A stretch of 64,000 nucleotides of DNA from Pukyongia salina (GTDB lineage Bacteria; Bacteroidota; Bacteroidia; Flavobacteriales; Flavobacteriaceae): NCBI RefSeq assembly GCF_002966125.1, contig NZ_CP027062.1, positions 2,838,501 through 2,902,500 of the forward strand, given 5' to 3'. The notes under the pieces are model-generated. The model ran no database searches and was not told the origin of the DNA. It was given only the letters and a program-made list of their open reading frames with translations. This document shows positions 42,596 to 51,617 of the stretch, piece after piece; the stretch's first letter is position 1; each line of letters opens with the position of its first letter. The position numbers were made by a program, and so were the translations under genes.

Positions 42596-45448
42596 TTACA
42601 GCTCGCCACCTTGTAAGGCACCAATTTCATTTCCGAAGATATCCAACTCCACAACCTTCTTTCCCAGTTTCTTAACTTCTTCCAATTGAGTAGCTCTATC
42701 ACCAACAACCACATAGATCATTTTATCTTCCTGCATATACTTATCTATGGTATCCTTAAAATCTTTCAAGGTCATTTCCATCAATTGCTGTTGTTCCAGA
42801 TCGATAAAGTTCTTTGGTTTACCAAATTTATCGATATGGGTAAGTATACCCAGCTTGGCATTAAGCGATTCGTAAGCACGGGTATTTTGTTTTACCACTT
42901 TGTTCTTGGTGAGTGCTACGTCCTCCTCTGTAAATCCCGATCCGTAATCTTGTATCATTTTCTGAATGATCTCCAAAGATGGCAGCGTGGCATTAGCCCT
43001 AACACTGGAAGTAATTGTGAATGGCGCGGTGATAGTACGATCCGGGATACGCGAATACGCCCCATAGGTGTATCCTTTTTCAATACGTAATGTTTGAAAA
43101 AGCCTTCCACTGGAACCACCCCCTAATATCTCGTTGGCAAAACTTAGTTTTGCGGCGTCCGGATCGGTTGCCGACAGAGCAAGAGAACCAATATAGAGTA
43201 CAGACTGTTTGGCGTTCGGAACATCAATAAAATAGAGTGTTGATCCATCGGTGGCGTTGGTGACTTCTAAATTGGAAGACTTAACTCCTTCACCTTTCCA
43301 GTTATTCACCAGGCTCTCAACCGCCTTGTTCACTGTAGCTTTATCTATATCACCTACTACTTTCAAGCTCGCACCACCCGGCTTCAGAAATTTATAATAT
43401 TCCTTTACATCCTCCAGGGTTACATTTTCGGCAGTTTCCAGGTTCCCACTGGTGGGCATACCGGCTATATGATCCGGGCCATAGATCAACGTATTAAAGT
43501 TAAGAGCCGCGATGGCGTTAGGATTGGCCTCTCTACCTTTAAGTCCGGTTTTCCATTCTTGTTTCAGTCGTTCGAAATCTGCCTCATCCCATCTGGGTTG
43601 TAACAACATTTCCTCCACCAATGCCATGGTAGGCGTAAAATTTCGGGATAAACAACTCCCCGAAATGTTGATCTCTTCCAGGCTTCCGTCAACTGAGATG
43701 CTGGAGCCAAGAAGTCCGATAGCCTCTTCAAGTTCGGCTGAAGTTTTACTAGCCGTACCTTCATTCATCAGGTCTGCTGTGAATACCGCCAGTCCCGATT
43801 TATCTGCCGGATCCAGCAGGTGTCCGCCCGGAATACTAATATTGAAAGTTACAATAGGAAGCTCATTATTTTCAATACCCAGGATTTTCATGCCATTATC
43901 TGCTGCGCTTTCCCATACCGTTGGCATTTTAAAGAGCGGCGCATCACCAAACGGTGGTTCAGACCTGTCGTATTTTGAGGGTGTTTTTTCGTATTCGGCT
44001 TCTTCCCCCTGCGCTACCTGCTCATTCGCTTTCATCGCAGTGATCTCCTCCTGCCAAACAGTTGCTTCTGTCGCGCCTGATACAGCTAGTTGAGGACTGG
44101 CGGCCGGAACCACACTGGTCATAACAAAATGTTTTCCTTTAATGTAGGTATTATACACGCGCATTACATCCTCGCGAGATATTTCCTGCAGGTATTTGGC
44201 ACGTTTTGTTATATACCCGGGGTCGTTCCCAAATTCGTTGTCCTGAACCAGTTGAAACGCTTTATTTAAAACTGTGGCAACTCCATAGTAGAGGTCGGTT
44301 TCCAGTTCGGCTTTGATGCGTTGTAGCTCGTTATCGGTAAAGCCGCTTACCTCAAACCTTTTTAAGCCTTCATCGATCGCTGCCTTTACTTCATCCAAAG
44401 GCACACCTTCGTTTGCCCGAACCCTAAGGACGAATTCACCTGCCAATTCATTGCTGTTGTTATACGAGGATACCCTGGGAGCAAGTTTCTTCTCTTCTAC
44501 TACGGTCTTATATAACGGAGATTTTTTACTGCCACTAAGCAGTTGTCCTAATACCTGTAATGCGTATTCATCTTTGTTGTATTGTTCAACACTAGGAAAA
44601 ACCATTCTAAGTTCCGGCAGCTTTGCAAAATTATCGGCAAACGAGAGGGATTTCGTTTCTGTTAAGGTTACAGGCATGGGCTTTAACGGCTCTACTTCCG
44701 GTCCTTTTGGTATTTCCCCAAACCATTTATTCACAAGTTTTTTCGTTTCTTCAACATCGATATCACCTGCTATCACCAGGGATGCGTTACCCGCGCCATA
44801 GTATTTGTGATAGAATTCCTTTACATCATCGAGGGTAGCAGCTTGCAGATCGGGTAAAGATCCTATTACGGTCCAGCTGTATGGATGTCCTTCCGGATAC
44901 AGGTTCTTTCTAATGATCTCATCGGTATAACCGTAAGGAGCGTTATCCACCCGTTGCCTCTTTTCATTCTTCACTACCTGCTTTTCGCGCTCAAGGGCAG
45001 CTTCGGTAACTGTATTGATCATGTATCCGAATCGATCGCTGTCGATCCATAATATCTTTTCGAAGGCATCCTTGGGTACTACCTCATAATAGACAGTACC
45101 ATCACTCCAGGTACCTCCGTTTCGGCTTCCGCCCCATTCCGGGATCATTTTACGATTGGCGCCTACCGGAACATTTTCCGAATCATTAAAGCTCATGTGC
45201 TCGAAGAAATGTGCGAAACCGGTCTTTCCGGGCTTTTCTCTGTTGGAGCCCACATGCATCATAGTGGCAACCGCCACTATCGGGTCGCTTTTATCAACGT
45301 GAAGAATTACCTCCAGGCCGTTATCCAGCGTAAATTTTTCGTATTCGATACTAAAGGAGTCTGTGGTAGATTGGTCTATTGATTTTTCGGAGCAAGAGAA
45401 TAGAAGGATCAATGTAAATAAGAAGGGAATGATCGATAAGAATTTCAT
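42596..45448 (-). CDS. M16-family zinc protease, two-domain lipoprotein
   Basis: This 950-residue protein has a lipobox (LILLFSC) and two tandem M16 (pitrilysin/insulinase) halves. The first half has the inverted zinc motif HFFEH (His80, Glu83, His84) followed by a downstream Glu region (EREKQVVKNEKRQR). The second half starts near residue 505 (FKMPTVWESAADNGMKIL) and lacks HxxEH (it reads SGLAVFTADLMNEG), so it is the inactive partner half. Members degrade peptides in the periplasm or at the outer membrane. It is convergent with the VanX-like gene and alone in its unit. Confidence 0.94.
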   Translation of the reverse strand: MKFLSIIPFLFTLILLFSCSEKSIDQSTTDSFSIEYEKFTLDNGLEVILHVDKSDPIVAVATMMHVGSNREKPGKTGFAHFFEHMSFNDSENVPVGANRKMIPEWGGSRNGGTWSDGTVYYEVVPKDAFEKILWIDSDRFGYMINTVTEAALEREKQVVKNEKRQRVDNAPYGYTDEIIRKNLYPEGHPYSWTVIGSLPDLQAATLDDVKEFYHKYYGAGNASLVIAGDIDVEETKKLVNKWFGEIPKGPEVEPLKPMPVTLTETKSLSFADNFAKLPELRMVFPSVEQYNKDEYALQVLGQLLSGSKKSPLYKTVVEEKKLAPRVSSYNNSNELAGEFVLRVRANEGVPLDEVKAAIDEGLKRFEVSGFTDNELQRIKAELETDLYYGVATVLNKAFQLVQDNEFGNDPGYITKRAKYLQEISREDVMRVYNTYIKGKHFVMTSVVPAASPQLAVSGATEATVWQEEITAMKANEQVAQGEEAEYEKTPSKYDRSEPPFGDAPLFKMPTVWESAADNGMKILGIENNELPIVTFNISIPGGHLLDPADKSGLAVFTADLMNEGTASKTSAELEEAIGLLGSSISVDGSLEEINISGSCLSRNFTPTMALVEEMLLQPRWDEADFERLKQEWKTGLKGREANPNAIAALNFNTLIYGPDHIAGMPTSGNLETAENVTLEDVKEYYKFLKPGGASLKVVGDIDKATVNKAVESLVNNWKGEGVKSSNLEVTNATDGSTLYFIDVPNAKQSVLYIGSLALSATDPDAAKLSFANEILGGGSSGRLFQTLRIEKGYTYGAYSRIPDRTITAPFTITSSVRANATLPSLEIIQKMIQDYGSGFTEEDVALTKNKVVKQNTRAYESLNAKLGILTHIDKFGKPKNFIDLEQQQLMEMTLKDFKDTIDKYMQEDKMIYVVVGDRATQLEEVKKLGKKVVELDIFGNEIGALQGGEL

Positions 45449-45547
45449 TATTTTAAGGTTGTTAGTTAATGGCTTTCAAGATACCGTCTTTGAATAAATT
45501 GCCATGCTAAAGATTTCTTAAATTCGGTCTATCCGCATCCATTGCAT

Positions 45548-45555
45548 TATCTTTG
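45548..45555 (+). promoter_or_regulatory. Promoter -7 box of the DUF3817/MscS operon
   Basis: TATCTTTG followed by C matches the TAnnTTTG consensus. Transcription would begin near 45561. This rules out the ATG at 45542 as the start of the downstream gene. Confidence 0.55.
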
Positions 45556-45571
45556 CAGCAAAATTTTTGAT

Positions 45572-45853
45572 TTGAATATTTCTATTAAAACTTTCAGGAT
45601 TATCAGCACAATGGAAGCTATTTCCTTCCTCGTACTACTTGGAATCGCGATGCCATTGAAATACATCTGGGACACGCCCGAAATGGTACAGGTGGTAGGT
45701 ATGGCGCACGGTATATTATTTATGTTGTATATAGCCGGTGCCTGGTTGATGAAAGAGAAACTTAACTGGAGCTGGACTACCTTCTTTATCGCGGTTGCTT
45801 GTTCTGTTTTACCTTTTGGACCCTTTTATATTGAACGAAAATACTTGTCATGA
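45572..45853 (+). CDS. DUF3817 membrane protein (TTG start)
   Basis: The product is a three-helix membrane protein of the DUF3817 family (TFRIISTMEAISFLVLLGIAMPLKYIWDTPEMVQVVGMAHGILFMLYIAGAWL...). A promoter box overlaps the upstream ATG, so the start is placed at TTG 45572, giving 93 residues that begin NISIKTFRIIS, as in relatives. ATG at 45611 is the fallback but would cut into the first helix. The stop overlaps the start of the MscS gene by four bases (ATGA), so translation is coupled. Role unknown. Confidence 0.8.
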   Translation: MNISIKTFRIISTMEAISFLVLLGIAMPLKYIWDTPEMVQVVGMAHGILFMLYIAGAWLMKEKLNWSWTTFFIAVACSVLPFGPFYIERKYLS

Positions 45854-47115
45854 ACCGTGAGACGATGTTAACATATGCTGGCTGGGTACGCGATCTCCTG
45901 ATCGAACAAGGTATGGGCCCGGGGTGGGCGAAACTAATCAATGCCGCGCTACTAATCATTGTTGTGGCAATTATCGCCACCATTCTGGATATCATAACCC
46001 GTAAGATCATTGTCCAGCTATTTAAGGCTTTTAGTAACCGGTCCAAAACTACCTTCGACGATTTCCTGGTTCTGAGTAATTTTCCACGTTACCTTGCACA
46101 TAGCATCCCTTTATTCCTCACCTGGTATCTCATACCGGTGATCTTTACAGATTATCCGCAGGTTGAAAGGCACGTCGAAACACTTGCCGAAGCTTATCTG
46201 GTAATTCTCTGCATTCTTATCTTCAGAAGCATCTTACGCACCATAAATAAGTATGTGCGAGAGAGCAACGAAAAATATGCAGACAAGCCCTTAGAAAGTT
46301 ATATGCAGGTGTTGATGATCTTCGCCTGGGGAGCTGGAATATTCTTTATCGTGAACGCTTTAACGGGCTATTCTATCACCAGTATTGCTACCCTGGGAGC
46401 TGCTTCGGCGGTAATCCTGCTCATTTTTAAGGATACTATTCTGGGTTTTGTAGCCAGTATCCAGGTTTCTGTAAATGATATAGTACGTATTGGAGACTGG
46501 ATTACCTTTCAAAAGTATGGAGCAGACGGACTGGTTACCGAAATAAACCTGGCAACAGTACGAGTTCAGAACTGGGATAATACCTATACCACCATTCCTA
46601 CCTATAGTTTGATTTCAGATTCTTTTCAAAACTGGAGAGGGATGCAGGAATCATCCGGGAGAAGAATAAAACGTGCCATTTATATTAAGCAAAGTACTGT
46701 TCGATATCTCACACCCGAGGATATTGAAACACTAAAGGGTATCTCACTGGTAAAACCCTATATAGAACACCGGGAGCGGGACATCGCTAAATACAATGAA
46801 AGAGTAAATGCAGACAAATCTGTACTTATAAACGGGCGTAACCAGACTAATCTTGGTGTATTCAGAAAATATATAGATGCCTACTTACACGAATCGCCAG
46901 CTATCAATAAGGATATGTATTTAATGGTGCGTCATTTAGCGCCAACCGATAAAGGTATACCTATAGAAATTTTTTGTTTTAGCTATGATAAGGTCTGGCA
47001 GAATTACGAGGCTATACAGGCAGATCTCTTCGATCACTTTATTGCAGCGGCGCCCTACTTTGATCTTGAGATCTTCGAGCTACCTACCGGGAAAGATATA
47101 AGCTCTCTTAATTAA
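45850..47115 (+). CDS. MscS-family mechanosensitive channel
   Basis: This 421-residue protein has about five membrane helices. The pore-lining helix and following beta domain are recognisable (IATLGAASAVILLIFKDTILGFVASIQVSVNDIVRIGDWITFQKYGADGLVTEINLATVRVQNWDNTYTTIPTYSLISDSFQNW). The family's GxxSAAxxLA-type pore motif appears as LGAASAVILLIFKD. The C-domain is extended as in E. coli YbdG-type channels. It releases solutes on hypo-osmotic shock. It is co-transcribed with the DUF3817 gene. Its 3' end overlaps that of the convergent thioesterase gene by four bases. Confidence 0.92.
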   Translation: MNRETMLTYAGWVRDLLIEQGMGPGWAKLINAALLIIVVAIIATILDIITRKIIVQLFKAFSNRSKTTFDDFLVLSNFPRYLAHSIPLFLTWYLIPVIFTDYPQVERHVETLAEAYLVILCILIFRSILRTINKYVRESNEKYADKPLESYMQVLMIFAWGAGIFFIVNALTGYSITSIATLGAASAVILLIFKDTILGFVASIQVSVNDIVRIGDWITFQKYGADGLVTEINLATVRVQNWDNTYTTIPTYSLISDSFQNWRGMQESSGRRIKRAIYIKQSTVRYLTPEDIETLKGISLVKPYIEHRERDIAKYNERVNADKSVLINGRNQTNLGVFRKYIDAYLHESPAINKDMYLMVRHLAPTDKGIPIEIFCFSYDKVWQNYEAIQADLFDHFIAAAPYFDLEIFELPTGKDISSLN

Positions 47116-47504
47116 TTGTCCTTTAATCTATCCGAAACGTACTCTATTTGGGTCTTCCCATGGGGATATGGTTTCCCGTTCTCATCCAAACTCACCATGA
47201 TTATCGTATCGATGGTAATAATTGTGTGACGCGTCATTTTATTTCTCACCTCGCAACAAAGGGTTAACGAACTTCTCCCGAATTTCTTTACTTCGATCCC
47301 AATTTCAACTATATCCCCTTTTTTGGCCGAGCTTACAAAATTGATCTCACTCATATATTTGGTCACAGTACGGGGGTTTTCCAACTGAATAATAGCATAG
47401 AGAGCGGCTTCTTCATCGATCCACTCCAGTAGTCTTCCGCCAAACAAGGTTCCGTTAGGATTTAGATCTTCCGGTTTTATCCATTTTCGGGTATGAAATC
47501 TCAT
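47112..47504 (-). CDS. Acyl-CoA thioesterase (YciA-like hotdog fold)
   Basis: This 130-residue protein has the YciA/BACH-type hotdog pattern: NPNGTLFGGRLLEWIDEEAALYAIIQ (helix with the Gly-Gly-x-Leu-Leu and catalytic Asp), then FVSSAKKGDIVEIGIEVKKFGRSSLTLCCEV. It hydrolyses acyl-CoA to free acid and CoA; chain length cannot be told. It is cytoplasmic and monocistronic. Confidence 0.9.
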   Translation of the reverse strand: MRFHTRKWIKPEDLNPNGTLFGGRLLEWIDEEAALYAIIQLENPRTVTKYMSEINFVSSAKKGDIVEIGIEVKKFGRSSLTLCCEVRNKMTRHTIITIDTIIMVSLDENGKPYPHGKTQIEYVSDRLKDN

Positions 47505-47650
47505 GGTCTTTTCTGAAATTGATTTTGATTCTTTAGAAGCATAAATATACGGTTTTAGAGAAGTAAGATTCAGAAAAAAATATCAGGAAAATGTAACAAA
47601 CATTTGACTGCTAAGACTTACCTTTAAGCTAAACTTAAATTAATTACACA

Positions 47651-48424
47651 ATGAAAACCCTAAAGACACTATTCATCATCCTTCTTGTTGCAGCAATTGT
47701 ACCCGCAACCGCACAAACTGCGGATGAAATTATTGAAAATTATTTCGAAAACACCGGCGGTAAGGAAGCCTGGGATGATATCGAATCTATGCAAACTACT
47801 GGTGATGCCATGATGGGAGGACAATCGTATCCCTTTGTTCAAACGACCTTAAGCGATGGCCGAATGGTGGTAAAAGTAGACCTTCAGGGTACCAGTTTTA
47901 TTCCACAGGCTTTTGATGGAGAGCAGGTATGGACGACAAATTTCCAGAGCATGCAGGCCGAAGCAATGGATAAGGAAACTTCGGTAAACTACAAGAATAA
48001 CGAAGCCAATGAATTCCCTGATCCGTTTTTAAACTACAAGGAGAATGGATATAAATTAGAGCTTGTTGGCGAAGCTACGATGGAAGGAACAGAATGTTAT
48101 AAACTGGTACTTACTAAAAAACCGGTTATGGTAGATGGGCAAGAAAAACCTAATGTAACCACCTATTATTTCGACAAGGAAAATTTTGTACCTATCGTGT
48201 CAGAGTCTACTATGAATGGCGGACCTATGGCAGGAATGACCACTCAGACCGTATTTAGTGACTATCTTGAAGCAGGTGATTTTTACTTGCCATTTTCGAT
48301 CACACAAAAATTTAACGGACAAGTAGGACAAACCATCAAAGTCACCGATGTTAAATTTAATGTGGAGGTGGATGATGCAATGTTCAAAATGCCTGCGACA
48401 GCAGATACTGAAGACAAAAAATAA
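47651..48424 (+). CDS. Exported LolA/LppX-like protein
   Basis: This 257-residue protein has a signal peptide (MKTLKTLFIILLVAAIVPATAQ). The mature part has the N-terminal helix TADEIIENYFENTGGKEAWDDIESMQTTGDA and a beta-sheet with YKLELVGEATMEGTECYKLVLTKK and TYYFDKENFVPIVSEST. This resembles the half-barrel of outer-membrane lipoprotein-sorting proteins (LolA/LolB/LppX), which bind lipid moieties. It is a periplasmic protein, probably a lipid-binding or envelope factor, not LolA itself. A terminator separates it from the BNR gene that follows. Confidence 0.78.
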   Translation: MKTLKTLFIILLVAAIVPATAQTADEIIENYFENTGGKEAWDDIESMQTTGDAMMGGQSYPFVQTTLSDGRMVVKVDLQGTSFIPQAFDGEQVWTTNFQSMQAEAMDKETSVNYKNNEANEFPDPFLNYKENGYKLELVGEATMEGTECYKLVLTKKPVMVDGQEKPNVTTYYFDKENFVPIVSESTMNGGPMAGMTTQTVFSDYLEAGDFYLPFSITQKFNGQVGQTIKVTDVKFNVEVDDAMFKMPATADTEDKK

Positions 48425-48441
48425 ACTCACTCGAATTGCAT

Positions 48442-48470
48442 AAAAAATCCCCGTACTTATGGGGATTTTT
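48442..48470 (+). terminator. Terminator between the LolA-like and BNR paralogue 3 genes
   Basis: The stem AAAAAATCCCC / GGGGATTTTT has an 8-base loop. It lies over the first codons of the longest BNR frame, which shows that frame is too long at its 5' end. Confidence 0.88.
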
Positions 48471-48489
48471 TATAACCAAATACCAAAAA

Positions 48490-51400
48490 ATGAAAAAACT
48501 AATCATCTTATTTCTTACTGGGATGTTGATGCCATTTGTGCTTCCCGCCCAGGAGATCAACCTTAAAGGAAAAGAACTGTTCGGCGACATGCGCGCACGT
48601 CATATAGGACCTGCCTTAATGAGTGGTCGTATCAACGACCTGGAAATGCACCCTACTAATACCAGGATTCTTTACGCAGGAACTGCGGGTGGCGGTGTAT
48701 GGAAATCTAATGACGGAGGAGCAACTTTTGTTCCCATCTTCGATGACTATGCACAGTCTATTGGAGTTGTAAAATTAGATCCAAAGGACCCGGACCGAAC
48801 TATTTGGGTTGGTACCGGTGAAACCTGGACCCGAAACTCGGTTTCTGTAGGTGATGGCCTATACAAATCTACAGATGGAGGAAATAACTGGACAGAGATC
48901 CCAGGATTTGAGAATAGTGAACGAATAGCTTCTATCGCCATCAACCCAAATAATACCAATGAGGTTTATGTGGGAGTGCTTGGGGCTTTGTGGAGCGATA
49001 GTGAAGACAGAGGTGTTTATAAAACTACCGATGGCGGAAAGACCTGGTCTAAAATACTTTATGTAAATCCTTCAACCGGTGCTGCCGATGTGATCATGGA
49101 TCCAAAAAATCCGAACACACTCTATGCTTCGATGTGGGAATTTAGAAGAACTGCCTGGGGTTTCAACTCCGGTGGAGCAAATAGCGCCTTGTATAAATCT
49201 ACCGACGCTGGGAAAAGCTGGAATAAGATCCACAATGGATTTCCGGCCGGAAAACTGGGTCGAATCGCGGTTCAGGTAGCACCTAGCGATAGTTCGATAG
49301 TTTATGCGGTTCTGGAAACCGAGGATAAATCTAAGAACGGCTTGTGGAAATCTACCAATGGGGGACAAAGTTGGGAACACCTCAATGCCGATTTTGGTTT
49401 AACGGTACGCCCTTTTTATTTCTCACGAATTACGATAGATCCTAGAGATCCGGACGTAGTAGTTAAAGGTGGTCTCACCGGTTCTATTAGCCGTGACGGA
49501 GGAAAGACCTTTAAGAATTTAGGTAACATGCATAGCGATATCCACGATATTACCTTCCATATTAAAGATAGTGATATCATGTACTCCGGAACTGATGGTG
49601 GTGTATACCGAAGCTGGAACGGAGGAACAACTTTCGAGATCGTTGAAAATCTGCCTTTATCGCAGTTCTATCATATTAGTGTGGACGATGCGGAGCCATA
49701 CAATGTTTACGGCGGACTCCAGGACAACGGTAGTTGGTATGGCCCTTCCTCCTCGCCCGGTGGTGTGAATGCTCGCGATTGGAACAGTGTGGGTTATGGA
49801 GATGGATTTAGAGTGCTGAAGCATCCAACCAAGAACATTATCTACTCCGAAATGCAAGGGGCGGAAAATGTATGGCGCTATGACGCAGACAGGAACAGGA
49901 CCAAAACCATACAACCACTGCCGCGAAAAGGTGATCCGGAGCTGCGATTTAACTGGAATGCACCTATGGCTGTAAGCCACCATGTCCCGGACAGATTCTA
50001 CATGGGAAGTCAGTTCCTGCATAAGTCGGACGACATGGGCGACAGCTGGACCATAATTTCGCCCGATCTTACCACCAACGACCCTGCGAAACAAGACCAG
50101 TCTAAATCGGGAGGGCTTTCGGTAGATAACAGTGGAGCCGAGAATCATACCACGATTTTCACCATTGCAGAATCTCCTTTAGATGAAAACGTGATCTGGG
50201 TAGGAACCGATGATGGAAACATTCAGCTAACCACAGATGGAGGTAAAAACTGGACGAATGTAACGGCTAACCTTACGGGTATCCCAGCCAATACCTGGGT
50301 GTATCACATTGAAGCCAGTGTGCATGGCAAGGGTACCGCCTACGCTGTATTTGATGGCCATACTCACGGCGATATGAAGCCATACGCCATGAAAACAACC
50401 GATTATGGAAAGACTTGGGTAAATATAATTTCCGATGATATTCAGAAGAACGCCTTTGTAAGAAACATCCAGGAGGACTATGTGAACGAGGATCTTCTTT
50501 TCCTCGGTACTGAATTCGGATTATACGTTACCATTGATGGAGGGAAGAACTGGTCGCATTTTACAAACAATATGCCACCGGTTGCCGTTCACTTTATCGA
50601 TCTTCAGAAGAAAACCAACGACATAGTAATGGGAACCCATGGAAGAGGCGTGATCATTATAGACGATATAAGTCCGCTGCGCGAACTAAACCAGCAAGTT
50701 CTGGCAAAAGATGTCCATTTCTTCAAGACGAAGCCTTTCACCATGGTGGAGGATAGTGGTTTCTCCGGTAACTTTGGAGCAGAAACACAATTTGTGGGAG
50801 GTAATAAAAGTACCGCTGCACGTATTGTTTACTACCTGAAAAAGCGACATACCTTCGGGAAGATGTCCATGGAAGTACAGGATATGCAAGGCAATAAGAT
50901 AGTATCTCTGCCTGCTGGTAAATCTAAGGGTATCAATGTTGTTAACTGGAATTACAATACGTATACTCCGGTAATGGCGGAAGCGAAGACCTTATCGTTT
51001 GGTGGCTTCACGGCTCCTCGCGTTCCGGCCGGTAAATACAAGATCGTACTTACTAAAGGAAAGGATACCTACGAGCATATTATCGACCTGGAATATGATA
51101 AGAAATCTCTTACCAGCCTGGCCGAAAGAAAGGAGCAGGAAAAGATGACCGGTATACTATACGATATGGTTGAAGACCTGGCCTATACAATTTACGAGCT
51201 CAATGAAACCCAGGACAAGGCCAGGGAGGTCATGGAAAACAATCCGAAAGGCAAAAAAACAGCCCAAAAGCTATTCGACGCCTTGGAGGCACTTAAAAAA
51301 GATCTGGTAATTACAACAGGTGATAATTATGTGGCTTCCGCCGAACCGGAACTACGGGAAAAAATGGGTGATCTCTATGCTAATGTAGCTTCAAGTTACG

Positions 51401-51582
51401 ATCGGGTTTCGGGTGCGCAAAAGCAAAATTACGAATTGATCTCTGAAGAATGGATAGCCGCCAAATCGCGCTACCAGGAGATCATGGCGAAAGAAGGAAA
51501 GAAATTCGAGAGTTTCCTCGAAAAGAACAGTATCGATCCTCCTAAGCTGAAGACAAAAGAAGAATTCCTTAAAAAGGATTAG
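48490..51582 (+). CDS. Secreted sortilin/VPS10-like BNR-repeat beta-propeller protein (paralogue 3)
   Basis: The start is placed at 48490, because the longer frame begins upstream of the terminator at 48442-48470. The 1030-residue product has a signal peptide (MKKLIILFLTGMLMPFVLPAQ) and the family opening RHIGPALMSGRINDLEMHP. Blades such as GVWKSNDGGATF, GLYKSTDGGNNW, GVYKTTDGGKTW and LYKSTDAGKSW run to about residue 700. The C-terminal beta domain (MSMEVQDMQGNKIVSLPAGKSKGINVVNWNYN) and the Lys/Glu-rich helical tail match paralogue 2 in order. It is exported, with unknown ligand or substrate. A stable terminator follows. Confidence 0.87.
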   Translation: MKKLIILFLTGMLMPFVLPAQEINLKGKELFGDMRARHIGPALMSGRINDLEMHPTNTRILYAGTAGGGVWKSNDGGATFVPIFDDYAQSIGVVKLDPKDPDRTIWVGTGETWTRNSVSVGDGLYKSTDGGNNWTEIPGFENSERIASIAINPNNTNEVYVGVLGALWSDSEDRGVYKTTDGGKTWSKILYVNPSTGAADVIMDPKNPNTLYASMWEFRRTAWGFNSGGANSALYKSTDAGKSWNKIHNGFPAGKLGRIAVQVAPSDSSIVYAVLETEDKSKNGLWKSTNGGQSWEHLNADFGLTVRPFYFSRITIDPRDPDVVVKGGLTGSISRDGGKTFKNLGNMHSDIHDITFHIKDSDIMYSGTDGGVYRSWNGGTTFEIVENLPLSQFYHISVDDAEPYNVYGGLQDNGSWYGPSSSPGGVNARDWNSVGYGDGFRVLKHPTKNIIYSEMQGAENVWRYDADRNRTKTIQPLPRKGDPELRFNWNAPMAVSHHVPDRFYMGSQFLHKSDDMGDSWTIISPDLTTNDPAKQDQSKSGGLSVDNSGAENHTTIFTIAESPLDENVIWVGTDDGNIQLTTDGGKNWTNVTANLTGIPANTWVYHIEASVHGKGTAYAVFDGHTHGDMKPYAMKTTDYGKTWVNIISDDIQKNAFVRNIQEDYVNEDLLFLGTEFGLYVTIDGGKNWSHFTNNMPPVAVHFIDLQKKTNDIVMGTHGRGVIIIDDISPLRELNQQVLAKDVHFFKTKPFTMVEDSGFSGNFGAETQFVGGNKSTAARIVYYLKKRHTFGKMSMEVQDMQGNKIVSLPAGKSKGINVVNWNYNTYTPVMAEAKTLSFGGFTAPRVPAGKYKIVLTKGKDTYEHIIDLEYDKKSLTSLAERKEQEKMTGILYDMVEDLAYTIYELNETQDKAREVMENNPKGKKTAQKLFDALEALKKDLVITTGDNYVASAEPELREKMGDLYANVASSYDRVSGAQKQNYELISEEWIAAKSRYQEIMAKEGKKFESFLEKNSIDPPKLKTKEEFLKKD

Positions 51583-51587
51583 TTATC

Positions 51588-51617
51588 AAAAAGCCCCGCA
51601 AAAAGCGGGGTTTTTTT
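51588..51617. terminator. Bidirectional terminator between BNR paralogue 3 and the aldehyde dehydrogenase gene
   Basis: The stem CCCCGC / GCGGGG with an AAAAA loop has an A-run before and a T-run after it, so it can stop transcription from both sides. Confidence 0.88.

Noticed and set aside
48436-48489. Extended N-terminus of BNR paralogue 3
   Set aside because: These codons are overlapped by the terminator at 48442-48470 and precede an obvious signal peptide start at 48490.
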